A DNA stretch of 64,000 nucleotides from assembly GCF_000819885.1 (NCBI RefSeq), contig NZ_CDBO01000005.1, positions 32,093 to 96,092 on the forward strand, read 5' to 3'. The notes beneath the pieces were generated by a model. The model saw only the letters and a list, made by a program, of their open reading frames with translations. It did no database searches and was not told where the DNA came from. Each line of letters opens with the position of its first letter. Position 1 is the first letter of the stretch. Shown piece by piece: positions 46,602 through 55,234 of this stretch. Source of the DNA: Aeromonas fluvialis. GTDB lineage: Bacteria > Pseudomonadota > Gammaproteobacteria > Enterobacterales > Aeromonadaceae. The translations under genes and the position numbers were made by a program.

Positions 46602-46973
46602 TTACTTCTCTTCGGCCACTTTCAGTGCCTGCCCGTAGCAGATCACCTGTTTCAGGCAGCCCGGGGTGTCGGTGAACTCGGCGCACTTGTCGATGGTGAC
46701 GCCATTGCCCCCCATGTCGGCGGCGCGGCGGCGGGCCAGGGTGCGCGCTTCACCGGCGTTGGGTACCGGCTGGTTGGCATCGGCCTGGCAGGATTCACCC
46801 TCGATGGTGCCGAGGTAGAGGTAGTTGAGGTCAGCCAGCTCATCCTGTTCATAGATGCGCACGCTACCGGGTTTGAAATATTCGTCGAAATTCTCTTTAT
46901 CCAGATTGCTGTTGAAGGCGTAGTTGGCACAGCCGGAGGCAATCAGGGGCATCATCAGGATCAGGCGTTTCAT
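46602..46973 (-). CDS. rcsF: RcsF-like outer-membrane lipoprotein
   Basis: A 123-residue lipoprotein starting at 46973: lipobox IASGC with Cys15, then a domain with four cysteines, Cys62 (GESCQAD), Cys97 (IDKCAEF), Cys106 (TPGCLKQ) and Cys112 (VICYG). Their spacing and the frame VRIYEQDELADLN...TIEGESCQ match RcsF, which forms two non-consecutive disulfides and signals envelope stress to the Rcs phosphorelay. No other rcs gene is in the window. The frame extends upstream to 47075 without similarity. Confidence 0.85.
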   Translation of the reverse strand: MKRLILMMPLIASGCANYAFNSNLDKENFDEYFKPGSVRIYEQDELADLNYLYLGTIEGESCQADANQPVPNAGEARTLARRRAADMGGNGVTIDKCAEFTDTPGCLKQVICYGQALKVAEEK

Positions 46974-47148
46974 CGTCTCGTATCTTGTGTCGGTGATGAG
47001 GACAGTAGAAATGCGCAGGCGCTCCATGTCGGCATCTTGTTGAATAATGAGGGGGACATTATAGGGGCCAGCCACCTGCGGCGACCAGCCCCTGTTTTGC
47101 GCCCGTGTGTCAGGGTGTGACCCCCATCAGCCTGATATCAGGCTGATA

Positions 47149-48879
47149 TCAAACCGGAGCCAGCCGCTGATAGAGGCTGCGATAGTAATCATCCGCCAGC
47201 AGCTCGTCATGAGGGGCGCAGAGGCGGATCTGTCCCTCTTCCATCAGGGCAATCCGGTCCATCTGTTCCATCCCCAGCAAGCGGTGGGAGATGAGCAGCA
47301 AGGTGCGATCTGCCCCGAGCCGGAACAGCAGGTCCATGATCTCCCGCTCGGTCTGACTGTCGAGCCCTTCGGTCGGCTCGTCCAGCAGCCAGAGCGGCGC
47401 ATCGTGCAGCAGGGCGCGGGCGATGCCGATACGGCGACGCTCGCCACCGGAGAGGGGGCGGCCACCGTCACCCAGCCAGGCGTTAAGGCCCGCCTCATCT
47501 TCCAGCAGATTGGCCAGCCCGACCTGGGTCAGCACCGCAATCAACTGTTCGTCAGAGGCGGTCGGGGCGGCCAGTTTGAGGTTGCCCCGCAAGGTATCGG
47601 CAAACAGATGCACCCGCTGGCTCACCACCGAGATGGAGGCGCGCAGCGCCCCTTCGCTGTAGTCGGTGAGCGGCTTGCCATCCAGCAGGATCTTGCCAGC
47701 CTGCGGGCTCCACTCCCGGGTCAGCAGCCCCATCAGGGTCGATTTGCCACAGCCGGTCTGGCCCAACAGCGCCAGCTTTTCACCGGCATGCAGCTGCAGG
47801 GTGCAGCCACGCAGCACCGGTTGGGGGTTGCCGGGGTAGCCAAAATAGAGGTCATTGATCTGCAGCGCGCCAGCGGTGGCGTGGGTCTGCTCATCGCCCC
47901 ACACGGGGGCTTTTGCCTCTTGCAGGATCTCGTTCAAACGACGGGCCGAGGTGAGGCTGGTGGAGAGGTGCTGGAAAGCCCCCGCCAGTGGCATCAGTGC
48001 CTCGAAGCTGGCCAGGGTGGCAAAGACCATCAATGCGGTAATGGGGTCGGGCGCAGCGCCCGCCACACCATGACCAGCCAGCCAGAGCATCAGGGTCAGG
48101 GTCCAGCCGCTCAGCAGTTGCACCGAGAAGTTGGCCAGCCCGCTCACCTTGGCCATCCGGGCCTGCGCGACGAGCAGTGCCTGTTCGGCTTGTTGCAGCT
48201 CAACCAGCGCCTTGGGGGCGGCGGCAAACATCTGCAGCTCGGCCTGACCATCCAGATAGTCCACCATCCGGGTGCGCAGGGTCGATTTTTCGGCAATCAG
48301 CGCCTGACCGGGGCGACGGCCGAGGAAGTAGAACACCAGCGGCAGGGCAATCATGCCAAACAGCAGAATGGCACCCAGGGTGAGGGCGAGACGGCTGTCG
48401 AAAAACGACAGGAATAAGACCAGTCCGGCGGTGCTGAGCAGGGCCGCGCCTATGGGGGTGATCAGCCGCAGATAGACGTGATCCATCGCATCGATGTCTG
48501 CCACCAGTCGGTTGAGCAGATCCGCCTGACGGAAACCGGCCAGGGTACCGGTGGAGAGCGGCGAGAGTTTCTGCCAGAACCAGACCCGCAACCGGGTCAG
48601 CACCCGGAAGGTGGCATCGTGGCTCACTACCCGCTCACCCCAGCGACCGGCGGTGCGGATGATGGAGAAGAAGCGCACCCCGCCAGCGGGGGTCATGTAG
48701 TTAAAGGCATGGGTCGTCGCAACGGTCATCCCCGCCACGGCGGCGGCGGAGAGGAACCAGCCGGAGAGGGAGAGTAGTCCCATGCCGGCGGCCAGGGTCA
48801 CCAGCGCCAGCAGCAAACCAATGGTGAGGCTGAGCCAGTGTTGGCGATAGAGGCGCAGAAACGGCAACAGATCACTCAT
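47149..48879 (-). CDS. cydC: ABC exporter CydC (cytochrome bd assembly)
   Basis: A 576-residue fused permease-ATPase half transporter, starting MSDLLPFLRLYRQHW at 48879. Six membrane helices are followed by an ATPase with Walker A GQTGCGKST, signature LSGGERRR and Walker B LLDEPTEGLD. CydDC exports thiols (glutathione/cysteine) and is needed for haem insertion into cytochrome bd. It overlaps cydD by 8 bp, indicating coupled translation. A small palindrome (TCAGCCTGATATCAGGCTGA) lies just beyond the stop. Confidence 0.95.
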   Translation of the reverse strand: MSDLLPFLRLYRQHWLSLTIGLLLALVTLAAGMGLLSLSGWFLSAAAVAGMTVATTHAFNYMTPAGGVRFFSIIRTAGRWGERVVSHDATFRVLTRLRVWFWQKLSPLSTGTLAGFRQADLLNRLVADIDAMDHVYLRLITPIGAALLSTAGLVLFLSFFDSRLALTLGAILLFGMIALPLVFYFLGRRPGQALIAEKSTLRTRMVDYLDGQAELQMFAAAPKALVELQQAEQALLVAQARMAKVSGLANFSVQLLSGWTLTLMLWLAGHGVAGAAPDPITALMVFATLASFEALMPLAGAFQHLSTSLTSARRLNEILQEAKAPVWGDEQTHATAGALQINDLYFGYPGNPQPVLRGCTLQLHAGEKLALLGQTGCGKSTLMGLLTREWSPQAGKILLDGKPLTDYSEGALRASISVVSQRVHLFADTLRGNLKLAAPTASDEQLIAVLTQVGLANLLEDEAGLNAWLGDGGRPLSGGERRRIGIARALLHDAPLWLLDEPTEGLDSQTEREIMDLLFRLGADRTLLLISHRLLGMEQMDRIALMEEGQIRLCAPHDELLADDYYRSLYQRLAPV

Positions 48880-50641
48880 CGAGAGAACCTCCGGAACGTT
48901 GGGAGAGCAGGCGGGCAAAAGGCCCCTGCCCAGAACTAAGTTGCTGGAAGTTGCCTTGCTCCACCAGCTGGCCGCGGGCCAGCACCAGGATATTGTCCAT
49001 CTTGGTGAGCTGGTCGAGGCGGTGGGTGATCATCAGCAGGGTCTGGCCAGCCATCGCCTGCTCGAGGGTGGTCATGATGGCGCGCTCGGAGTGGCGATCC
49101 AGACTGGCGGTCGGTTCGTCTAGCACCATCAGCTGGGTTGATTTGAGCAGGGTGCGCGCCAGTGCGAGGCGCTGGGCCTGACCGACCGAGAGGCCGCCAG
49201 CCTGATCGCCGACCGGATAGTCAAGCCCCTTCTCCATGGCAAATTCCCACGCTTGCGCCCGTTTCAGGGCATCTTCCAGCTCGGCGTCGCTGGCCGTCGG
49301 TTTGGCCAGCAGCAGGTTGTCACGCAAGGAGGCGTGGAATAGCTGCGGGTTTTGCGAGAGCCAGCCCAGTTGCAGGCGCCACTGGCTCATGTCGAGGGTG
49401 GCGAGCTCCTGCCCGTTGACCTTGAGCTCACCGCGATAGGGGGCAAAGCCGAGCAGGGCGTTGACCAGCGAGCTCTTGCCTGCGCCGCTGACGCCGATGA
49501 GGGCAGTGCGCGCACCAGCCTCCAGGGTGAAATCGATGGGGCCGACCAGCACCTTGCCTTCGGCGCTCAGCACTTCAAGCCCTTTGGCTTCTACCTTGAT
49601 GGGGCTGTCGGCATGGAACGGCGCAGTGCCTGCGGCAGGTTCGCTCACCTCGGCTTCGAGGAATTCAAGCAACTGCTCGGCAGCGCCGATAGCCTGCGCC
49701 TTGGCGTGATAGTGGGCACCCAGTTCCCGCAGCGGGGCGTAGAACTCGGGGGCGAGAAACAGCACGAACAGGCCGGTAAAGAGGGTGACCTTGACCCCAT
49801 AGTTACCAAAGTTCAGATGGTCGATATAAGAGAAGCCGAAGTAGACGGCGACCAGCGCTACCGAGATGGCGGCGAAGAACTCCAGCACGGCGGTGCTCAA
49901 AAACGCCAGGCGCAGCACCTCCATGGTGCGCTCACGAAAATCTTCCGAGGCGTCGCGAATGGCGTCACCTTCCGCCTGGGTGCGCATAAAAAGTTGCAGC
50001 GTGCGCAGCCCCTTCAGGCGATCGAGGAAGTGGCCGGAGAGACGGGCCAGCGCCTGAAAATTGCGGCGGTTGGCATCGGCGGCGCCCACACCCACCAGGA
50101 TCATAAAGATGGGGATGAGGGGGGCAGTGCCCAGCAGGATCAGACCCGCCGCCCAGTTGACCGGGAACACGGCCACCAGAATGACCACCGGAATAAAGAC
50201 GGCGATGGCCATCTGCGGCAGATAGCGGGAGAAGAAATCCTGCATGTTTTCAATCTGTTCCAGCAGCAGGCTGGCCCAGCTACCGGCCGGACGGCGCTGG
50301 ATATAGGCAGGGCCGAGGCGACTCAAGCGAGTGAGCACCAGCTGGCGGATGGTCTGGCGCACCGCGCTGCCCGCCTTGAAGCTGGCCACTTCGCGGCCGT
50401 AGGCCAGCGCCGCCTTGCCAAGCGTCACCAGCAGCAGGGTAATAAAGAATGTGATGGATTGCTCAGGCGTTGAGCCTTCGATGATAAAGCCGTGCAACAG
50501 GGTCGCCAGCAGCCAGGCTTGCGCCACCATCAGAATGCCCTGGCCAAGGCCAAAAGCGATGGATATCGTGATCCAGCGGCGACCGTAACTCGATTGCTTG
50601 CGCAACCAGCCATAGAGACGTTTTTGCGTTTTTTTATCCAT
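48872..50641 (-). CDS. cydD: ABC exporter CydD (cytochrome bd assembly)
   Basis: A 589-residue partner of CydC, starting MDKKTQKRLYGWL at 50641 with GGTGG five bases upstream; an ATG at 50650 is too close to its GAGG. Six membrane helices are followed by an ATPase with GVSGAGKSS, signature LSVGQAQRL and VLDEPTASLD. First gene of cydD-cydC, the usual order. Confidence 0.95.
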   Translation of the reverse strand: MDKKTQKRLYGWLRKQSSYGRRWITISIAFGLGQGILMVAQAWLLATLLHGFIIEGSTPEQSITFFITLLLVTLGKAALAYGREVASFKAGSAVRQTIRQLVLTRLSRLGPAYIQRRPAGSWASLLLEQIENMQDFFSRYLPQMAIAVFIPVVILVAVFPVNWAAGLILLGTAPLIPIFMILVGVGAADANRRNFQALARLSGHFLDRLKGLRTLQLFMRTQAEGDAIRDASEDFRERTMEVLRLAFLSTAVLEFFAAISVALVAVYFGFSYIDHLNFGNYGVKVTLFTGLFVLFLAPEFYAPLRELGAHYHAKAQAIGAAEQLLEFLEAEVSEPAAGTAPFHADSPIKVEAKGLEVLSAEGKVLVGPIDFTLEAGARTALIGVSGAGKSSLVNALLGFAPYRGELKVNGQELATLDMSQWRLQLGWLSQNPQLFHASLRDNLLLAKPTASDAELEDALKRAQAWEFAMEKGLDYPVGDQAGGLSVGQAQRLALARTLLKSTQLMVLDEPTASLDRHSERAIMTTLEQAMAGQTLLMITHRLDQLTKMDNILVLARGQLVEQGNFQQLSSGQGPFARLLSQRSGGSLDE

Positions 50642-50842
50642 TACCACCATCCTCGCGTCGAGTGGCGCAAGACTATCCTTGCCGTTTGGCCTTGGCAACC
50701 TTGTAAATTATCTGTGTTGAAAATGTTTGATTGAAAAAGCAACCGTCTGTTCAATCCTTGTCCGAACAGATTGATTTATTGAAAAAAGTGGCAAAGACGC
50801 CATTGCGCTCGGCGGCAAAATGCATATAGTAAGAGCCCTGAC

Positions 50843-50916
50843 GCGGGTGTAGTTCAATGGTAGAACGGTAGCTTCCCAAGCTGCATACGTGGGTTCGATT
50901 CCCATCACCCGCTCCA
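50843..50916 (+). tRNA. glyU: tRNA-Gly (anticodon CCC)
   Basis: A 74-nt cloverleaf including CCA. The acceptor stem GCGGGTG pairs with CACCCGC, the anticodon loop TTCCCAA sits on stem GTAGC/GCTGC, and the T-loop is GTTCGAT. Near-identical in plan to E. coli glyU. First of a tandem pair. Confidence 0.95.
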
Positions 50917-50931
50917 AATTTCAGATGCCAG

Positions 50932-51006
<75 letters not shown>

Positions 51007-51017
51007 GCTTCAAAACC

Positions 51018-51050
51018 AAAAGCCCACTCCTGCGAGTGGGCTTTTTGTTT
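51018..51050 (+). terminator. Terminator of the tRNA-Gly pair
   Basis: The stem AAGCCCACT/AGTGGGCTT with a 6-nt loop, then TTTTGTTTTT. Confidence 0.93.
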
Positions 51051-51122
51051 TTCATCTGTCTTGTGCGCCGTCAGACGTCACGCTCACGGTTTCTCAGCTT
51101 TTAAGGCAAACCGCAGAGACAG

Positions 51123-51145
51123 AAAAGGCGCCCAAGGCGCCTTTT
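51123..51145 (-). terminator. Terminator of arcA
   Basis: AAAAGGCGCC-CAA-GGCGCCTTTT, a 10-bp perfect stem, 24 bp after the arcA stop; it faces the tRNA terminator. Confidence 0.85.
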
Positions 51146-51168
51146 CAGATCAACAGCGTCGCGGGAGC

Positions 51169-51888
51169 TTATTCCTGCTCCAGCTCACCACAGAAACGGT
51201 AGCCTTCGCCGTGGATGGTGGCGATGATCTCCGGAGTATCGTTAACGCTTTCGAAGTGCTTGCGAATGCGACGGATGGTCACGTCAACGGTACGGTCGTG
51301 TGGCTTGAGCTCACGGCCGGTCATCTTCTTCAGCAGCTCGGCACGGGTCTGGATCTGGCCCGGGTTTTCGCAGAAGTGCAGCATGGCGCGGAACTCGGAG
51401 CGCGGCAGTTTGAACATGTCGCCAGTCGGGCTGACCAGTGCGCGGCTGTTGATATCCAGTGCCCAGCCGTTGAACAGGTAGCGCTCAACCAGTTTCTTCT
51501 CTTCGCCACCGGCAGCCACGTTCATGGTGCGGCTCAGCAGGTTGCGGGCACGGATGGTCAGTTCGCGCGGGTTGAACGGCTTGGTGATGTAATCATCGGC
51601 ACCGATCTCCAGACCCAGGATCTTGTCCACTTCGTTGTCACGACCGGTCAGGAACATCAGGGCGATGTTGTCGTTCTCACGCAGTTCACGGGCCAGCAGC
51701 AGACCATTCTTGCCCGGCAGGTTGATGTCCATGATCACCAGATTGATGGTGTGGGATGTGAGGGCCTGGTGCATTTCGTCGCCATTGTTGGCTTCGAGTA
51801 CGACGTAGCCTTCCGCTTCGAAAATGCTTTTCAGGGTATTGCGTGTGACCAGCTCGTCTTCGACGATCAGAATGTGTGGTGTTTGCAT
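51169..51888 (-). CDS. arcA: Aerobic respiration response regulator ArcA
   Basis: A 239-residue OmpR-family regulator very close to E. coli ArcA ([21 protein letters not shown]). Phospho-acceptor Asp54 is in [11 protein letters not shown], Lys in [21 protein letters not shown], and the winged helix ends [13 protein letters not shown]. It controls respiratory genes, including cytochrome bd, in response to oxygen; cydDC lies 1.2 kb away. The ArcB kinase is not in the window. Confidence 0.97.
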   Translation of the reverse strand: MQTPHILIVEDELVTRNTLKSIFEAEGYVVLEANNGDEMHQALTSHTINLVIMDINLPGKNGLLLARELRENDNIALMFLTGRDNEVDKILGLEIGADDYITKPFNPRELTIRARNLLSRTMNVAAGGEEKKLVERYLFNGWALDINSRALVSPTGDMFKLPRSEFRAMLHFCENPGQIQTRAELLKKMTGRELKPHDRTVDVTIRRIRKHFESVNDTPEIIATIHGEGYRFCGELEQE

Positions 51889-52275
51889 GAGTATTCCCAG
51901 ATTCTTATCAGTTAATTATCTTAAATTTAACACTCTTTGGCGTTTCAAACCGATTTTCTGACTAATCCTGAAAATTAATTACGTCATCCTGGGTATGAGG
52001 GTCAGGTCGGAATATCGCGAATTAGGCATCAGTACCGGCAAGTATCCCTGTGCCACTTATAGGTTCCCGACAAGTCTGGTCGAGCAGAGCCTGGAAAGGT
52101 CGTCCATTACGAAAGTGGCCGTATTTTATCAGTTAACAGGAGCATAACAACACTCTTTGCCGTCAGATAGCAACTTTTTAACCCTGTTTTGATATAGGTC
52201 AAACCCGGGCACAGCTGCATCATACTTGGCCTTAACCCCTTTTTCGTCCCTTAAAAATGTAATGGAATGTAACAT
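51889..52275. other. arcA upstream region
   Basis: 387 bp, AT-rich next to arcA, without a supported gene. It holds the FNR-like box at 52189 and presumably the promoters of arcA and the DUF3293 gene. Confidence 0.55.
52189..52202. promoter_or_regulatory. FNR-like site
   Basis: TTGAT-ATAG-GTCAA matches FNR consensus TTGAT-N4-ATCAA in nine of ten defined positions. It is 300 bp upstream of arcA and 80 bp upstream of the DUF3293 gene. FNR activates arcA in E. coli, but the distance here is long. Confidence 0.4.
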
Positions 52276-52284
52276 GTGATTGAC

Positions 52285-52692
52285 ATGATTTTGTGGGAAA
52301 ACTACAAGAAAATCTGTTTTATCGCGCCATTTGAGCCTCCGCCCTGGCCCGAGTTTGCCATTGTTACGGCCTGGAACCCGGCCAGCAGGTGGGTCGCTGA
52401 ACGGCGCAATCGGCGGCGGGAACGGGCGCTGTTACGCCATCTGACCGTGGATTTACAGGTGCCCGTGCAGGGGCCATTTTGGGGATCCGACCCGGACGAG
52501 CGCTGGCAGGAGTCATCGCTGGCGGTGGCGATCTCCCTGCCGCAAGCCCGTCAGGTGGCGGCGCGTTTTGGCCAGAATGCCATCTACTGGGTGGCGGGGG
52601 GGCGGCTCTGGCTGGTGCCAGCATTGACAGGTCAGTCAGCTGTTTGTCTGGGCGACATTGAATCCTTCTGGATTGTCAGACACCCTGCCTGA
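52285..52692 (+). CDS. DUF3293 domain protein
   Basis: A 135-residue protein from the ATG at 52285; a GTG at 52276 would add three residues. VTAWNPASRWVAERRNRRRERALLRHL is the recognisable core of the DUF3293 family, and the FGQNAIYWV segment near the end also fits. Function unknown. Followed 52 bp later by rraA on the same strand. Confidence 0.72.
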   Translation: MILWENYKKICFIAPFEPPPWPEFAIVTAWNPASRWVAERRNRRRERALLRHLTVDLQVPVQGPFWGSDPDERWQESSLAVAISLPQARQVAARFGQNAIYWVAGGRLWLVPALTGQSAVCLGDIESFWIVRHPA

Positions 52693-52744
52693 TGAAAGAA
52701 TGAACACCTACATGCATCTGCATGCATCTGAAAGGAATTAAATC

Positions 52745-53224
52745 ATGCTGGATCTACTGCCCGACCTCTGCGATCAACATGGCGACTTGTTGCAAGTGGC
52801 CGACCCCGTGTTTCAGGATTTTGGCGGCAAGGCGATCTTTTATGGTCGCGCCGTAACGCTCTCCTGTTATGAAGACAACAGTCTGGTACGGGATCTGGTG
52901 ACCCGCCCCGGTCACGGCAAGGTGATGGTGATCGATGGCGGCGGCTCGCTGCGCCGCGCGCTGCTGGGTGATCAGCTGGCGGTCAAGGCGGTGGAGCAAG
53001 GCTGGGAGGGTATCCTGATCCACGGCGCGGCGCGTGATGTGGGCACGTTGGCGACCCTGGCGCTCGGGGTTAAGGCGCTGGCTGCCTGTCCGGTCAAGAC
53101 CGAGAAGCGGGGATTGGGAGAGCTGGGGGCTGTGGTCAGCTTTGCCGGCGTGAAGATTCACGAAGGGGATTACGTCTATGCGGATCGCAACGGCGTGGTG
53201 GTGAGTGCCACGCCGCTTATCTGA
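52745..53224 (+). CDS. rraA: RraA-family protein (RNase E activity regulator)
   Basis: A 159-residue protein similar to RraA: DPVFQDFGGKAIFYGRAVTL, KVMVIDGGGSLRRALLGD, WEGILIHGAARDV and YADRNGVVVS. RraA binds RNase E and damps its activity; some relatives are aldolases. The family fold is clear, the precise role less so. AAGGAATTAAATC precedes the ATG. Confidence 0.83.
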   Translation: MLDLLPDLCDQHGDLLQVADPVFQDFGGKAIFYGRAVTLSCYEDNSLVRDLVTRPGHGKVMVIDGGGSLRRALLGDQLAVKAVEQGWEGILIHGAARDVGTLATLALGVKALAACPVKTEKRGLGELGAVVSFAGVKIHEGDYVYADRNGVVVSATPLI

Positions 53225-53225
53225 T

Positions 53226-53705
53226 TCAGAAGTTGAAGCCGACGCCCAGCGTCAGTGCCTGATCGGCGGTGATGGTACTGACGCCATAGTTGGCGGTGAG
53301 GGAGAGTCCGGGGGTCAGCAGCAGGCTGGAGTTGAGCTCCAGCAAGGTGCTGGCCTTATTGAGATCAAGACGCTTGATCTGGCTGCCGATATTGAATGCC
53401 GGAGAGAGCTGGTAGCGCACCCCCGAGCTCATATTGAAACCGGATGTGCGATTCTGATCTGACACTCCCGGGCCCGCCTCCATAAAGAGGATCACATCAT
53501 CCACTACCGGATATTGATAACCGCTATTGACCAGCCAGAGATCAAAACTGTCGCTGTGATGGCTATGACTGTTGAGCAGTACCCCGGAGTAACTTTTGAC
53601 GTAGAGTGAGGGGTCTGAACTCTGCTGGAAGAGATCCCAGTCGGCAGCCTGCGCGGCCACGCTGGCGAAGGATGCCAGCAGTGTGATGATGAACGATTTG
53701 ACCAT
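53226..53705 (-). CDS. Small predicted outer-membrane beta-barrel protein
   Basis: A 159-residue protein with a signal peptide (MVKSFIITLLASFASVAAQA), alternating hydrophobic strands, and a C-terminal GVGFNF ending typical of barrel proteins recognised by the Bam machinery. GGAGGGGAAACGA precedes the ATG at 53705. I do not recognise a named family. It converges on rraA with a 1-bp gap. Confidence 0.7.
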   Translation of the reverse strand: MVKSFIITLLASFASVAAQAADWDLFQQSSDPSLYVKSYSGVLLNSHSHHSDSFDLWLVNSGYQYPVVDDVILFMEAGPGVSDQNRTSGFNMSSGVRYQLSPAFNIGSQIKRLDLNKASTLLELNSSLLLTPGLSLTANYGVSTITADQALTLGVGFNF

Positions 53706-53862
53706 TCGTTTCCCCTCCCTGGGTCCGGAACCGAACTCAAGCATGGCACATGCCAGCGGGTAGTAAAGTGAAGAGCGATCACAATAAAGTCTTTTGGCTG
53801 TTACGCCAGCCATGATAAACAGGCTGCCGTATTGATGGCGCTAATCATTAAGAGGTGAATCC

Positions 53863-54261
53863 ATGAACAAAAAACTGACTCTGCTGGCCGCGCTGGCACT
53901 GGGAGGCTGCGCAATGGCGACCGGTTCTACCATGACTCAGCTGCAAGCATCCAGCTGGCAGTTGCAAGGCGCTAGCGGCGACACCTTCACCCTACAAGTT
54001 GCTGATGGCAAAGTGATGGGCAAAGGGGGCTGCAATCGCTATTTTGGCGGTATCACCCAGCAGGGGGACGGTGTGTTGACGCTGGGTGCCATGGGGGCCA
54101 CCCGCATGATGTGCAGCGGCGACGAGATAAACAAAGAGATGGAATACCTGCAAAAGCTTGAGAAGGTGGCCACCTATGCCATCAAGGGCAACCAGCTGAC
54201 CCTGAGCGATGCCACCAAGGCTGCCCTGCTCACCTTCAACGCCGTTCCCGTGACCAAGTAA
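53863..54261 (+). CDS. META-domain (HslJ-like) lipoprotein
   Basis: A 132-residue lipoprotein: lipobox LGGC with Cys16, then a META domain (SSWQLQGASGDTFTL, GKGGCNRYFGGI, MGATRMMCSGDEINKEMEYL), as in E. coli heat-shock protein HslJ. AGAGGTGAATCC precedes the ATG. Precise function unknown. Single gene. Confidence 0.85.
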   Translation: MNKKLTLLAALALGGCAMATGSTMTQLQASSWQLQGASGDTFTLQVADGKVMGKGGCNRYFGGITQQGDGVLTLGAMGATRMMCSGDEINKEMEYLQKLEKVATYAIKGNQLTLSDATKAALLTFNAVPVTK

Positions 54262-54284
54262 GAGTCAGTTGCAGACCCTTGGCT

Positions 54285-54316
54285 GACGCTCTCCCTGCCG
54301 GAGGGCGTCTCTGTTT
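54285..54316 (+). terminator. Terminator of the META lipoprotein gene
   Basis: GACGCTCTCC pairs with GGAGGGCGTC (one G-T pair, 5-nt loop), then a TCTGTTT tail. Confidence 0.75.
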
Positions 54317-54399
54317 CACCCGCAGCAATTCTTTCCACGTTTCTCTTCCCGGCTCTTTTGCTCTCCCTTTGCATCATGGCAGAAAATAACGTCTGCAAA

Positions 54400-54433
54400 T
54401 TGATCATTTCAATGTTTCTTGTATAGTTGAAAT
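54400..54433 (+). promoter_or_regulatory. ars promoter with overlapping ArsR operator
   Basis: The inverted repeat ATTTCAA-N14-TTGAAAT (54406-54412, 54427-54433) overlaps a plausible promoter: -35 TTGATC (54400-54405), 16-bp spacer, -10 TATAGT (54422-54427). It ends 26 bp before arsR. Such placement would let dimeric ArsR block RNA polymerase until arsenite binds. Confidence 0.7.
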
Positions 54434-54459
54434 GAAAGGTCGCACCAAGGGGAGTGAAG

Positions 54460-54828
54460 ATGAACAAAGAGATGGCCACCAAGGTCTTTGAATCGCTGGC
54501 ATCCGGCATCCGGCTCGATGTGTGGCGGCGGCTGGTGAAGGCCGGGCTGGAGGGGCGGGTTGCGGGCGAACTGGCCAGCGAGCTCGATATTGCCCCCAAC
54601 ACCCTCTCGTTTCATCTCAAGGCGATGCTCAATGCCGGTCTGCTGTCGGTGGAGCAGGAGGGGCGCTTTCTGCGCTACCGCGCCAATATTCCCCTGATGC
54701 TGGATGTGATCGCCTATCTTACCGAGGAGTGCTGCGCCGGTCATCCCGAGGCGTGCGGCATGATGCGCGCCGAGTCAGCCTGCTCCCCCCATGTTCTGCC
54801 TGCGCAGCCCTGCTGCAACAAGGAGTAA
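54460..54828 (+). CDS. arsR: ArsR/SmtB-family arsenic-responsive repressor
   Basis: A 122-residue winged-helix repressor. The recognition segment is LDIAPNTLSFHLKAMLNAGLLS. The E. coli metal site CVCDL is absent. Instead there are C-terminal cysteines Cys91, Cys92 and Cys99 (TEECCAGHPEACG), an arrangement like the As(III) site described for Acidithiobacillus-type ArsR, plus three more cysteines in the tail. GGGGAG precedes the ATG at 54460. First gene of the ars operon. Confidence 0.92.
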   Translation: MNKEMATKVFESLASGIRLDVWRRLVKAGLEGRVAGELASELDIAPNTLSFHLKAMLNAGLLSVEQEGRFLRYRANIPLMLDVIAYLTEECCAGHPEACGMMRAESACSPHVLPAQPCCNKE

Positions 54829-54832
54829 TGCC

Positions 54833-55201
54833 ATGTCCTCCATTCAGATTTTTGATCCCGCCCTCTGCTGCTCCAGTGGTGTTTGTGGCACCGAGGTTGA
54901 TCAGGCGTTGGTCACCTTCGCAGCCGACCTCGCCTGGGCCAAGGAGCAGGGAGTTGCCATCGAGCGTTTCAATCTGGCCCAGCAGCCGATGCAGTTTGCC
55001 GAAACGCCGGCCGTCAGCGCCTTTCTGACCCACGCCGGGGAGGAGGGGTTGCCGCTGGTACTGGTGGAGGGGCAGGTGGTGTTGACCGGCCGTTACCCGA
55101 GCCGCAGCGAGCTGGCCCGTTATGCCGGGCTGCCTGCGCCGCAAGCGGCCATCAAGGGGATCGTCAAGGGCGGCTGCTGCGCTGGCAGCGGTTGCTGCTG
55201 A
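54833..55201 (+). CDS. arsD: Arsenical metallochaperone ArsD
   Basis: A 122-residue protein that passes As(III) to the ArsA ATPase. The N-terminal triad FDPALCCSSGVCG (Cys12, Cys13, Cys18 by family numbering) and the two vicinal C-terminal pairs GGCCAGSGCC are all present, as in plasmid R773 ArsD. AAGGAG precedes the start at 54833, which lies 4 bp after the arsR stop. Confidence 0.95.
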   Translation: MSSIQIFDPALCCSSGVCGTEVDQALVTFAADLAWAKEQGVAIERFNLAQQPMQFAETPAVSAFLTHAGEEGLPLVLVEGQVVLTGRYPSRSELARYAGLPAPQAAIKGIVKGGCCAGSGCC

Positions 55202-55234
55202 GTCGCGATGCGTCATTCAGCAATGGGAGTGCTT

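Noticed and set aside
54522..55028. 168-codon frame across arsR and arsD
   Set aside because: Overlaps two clear ars genes in another frame and contains no family motif.
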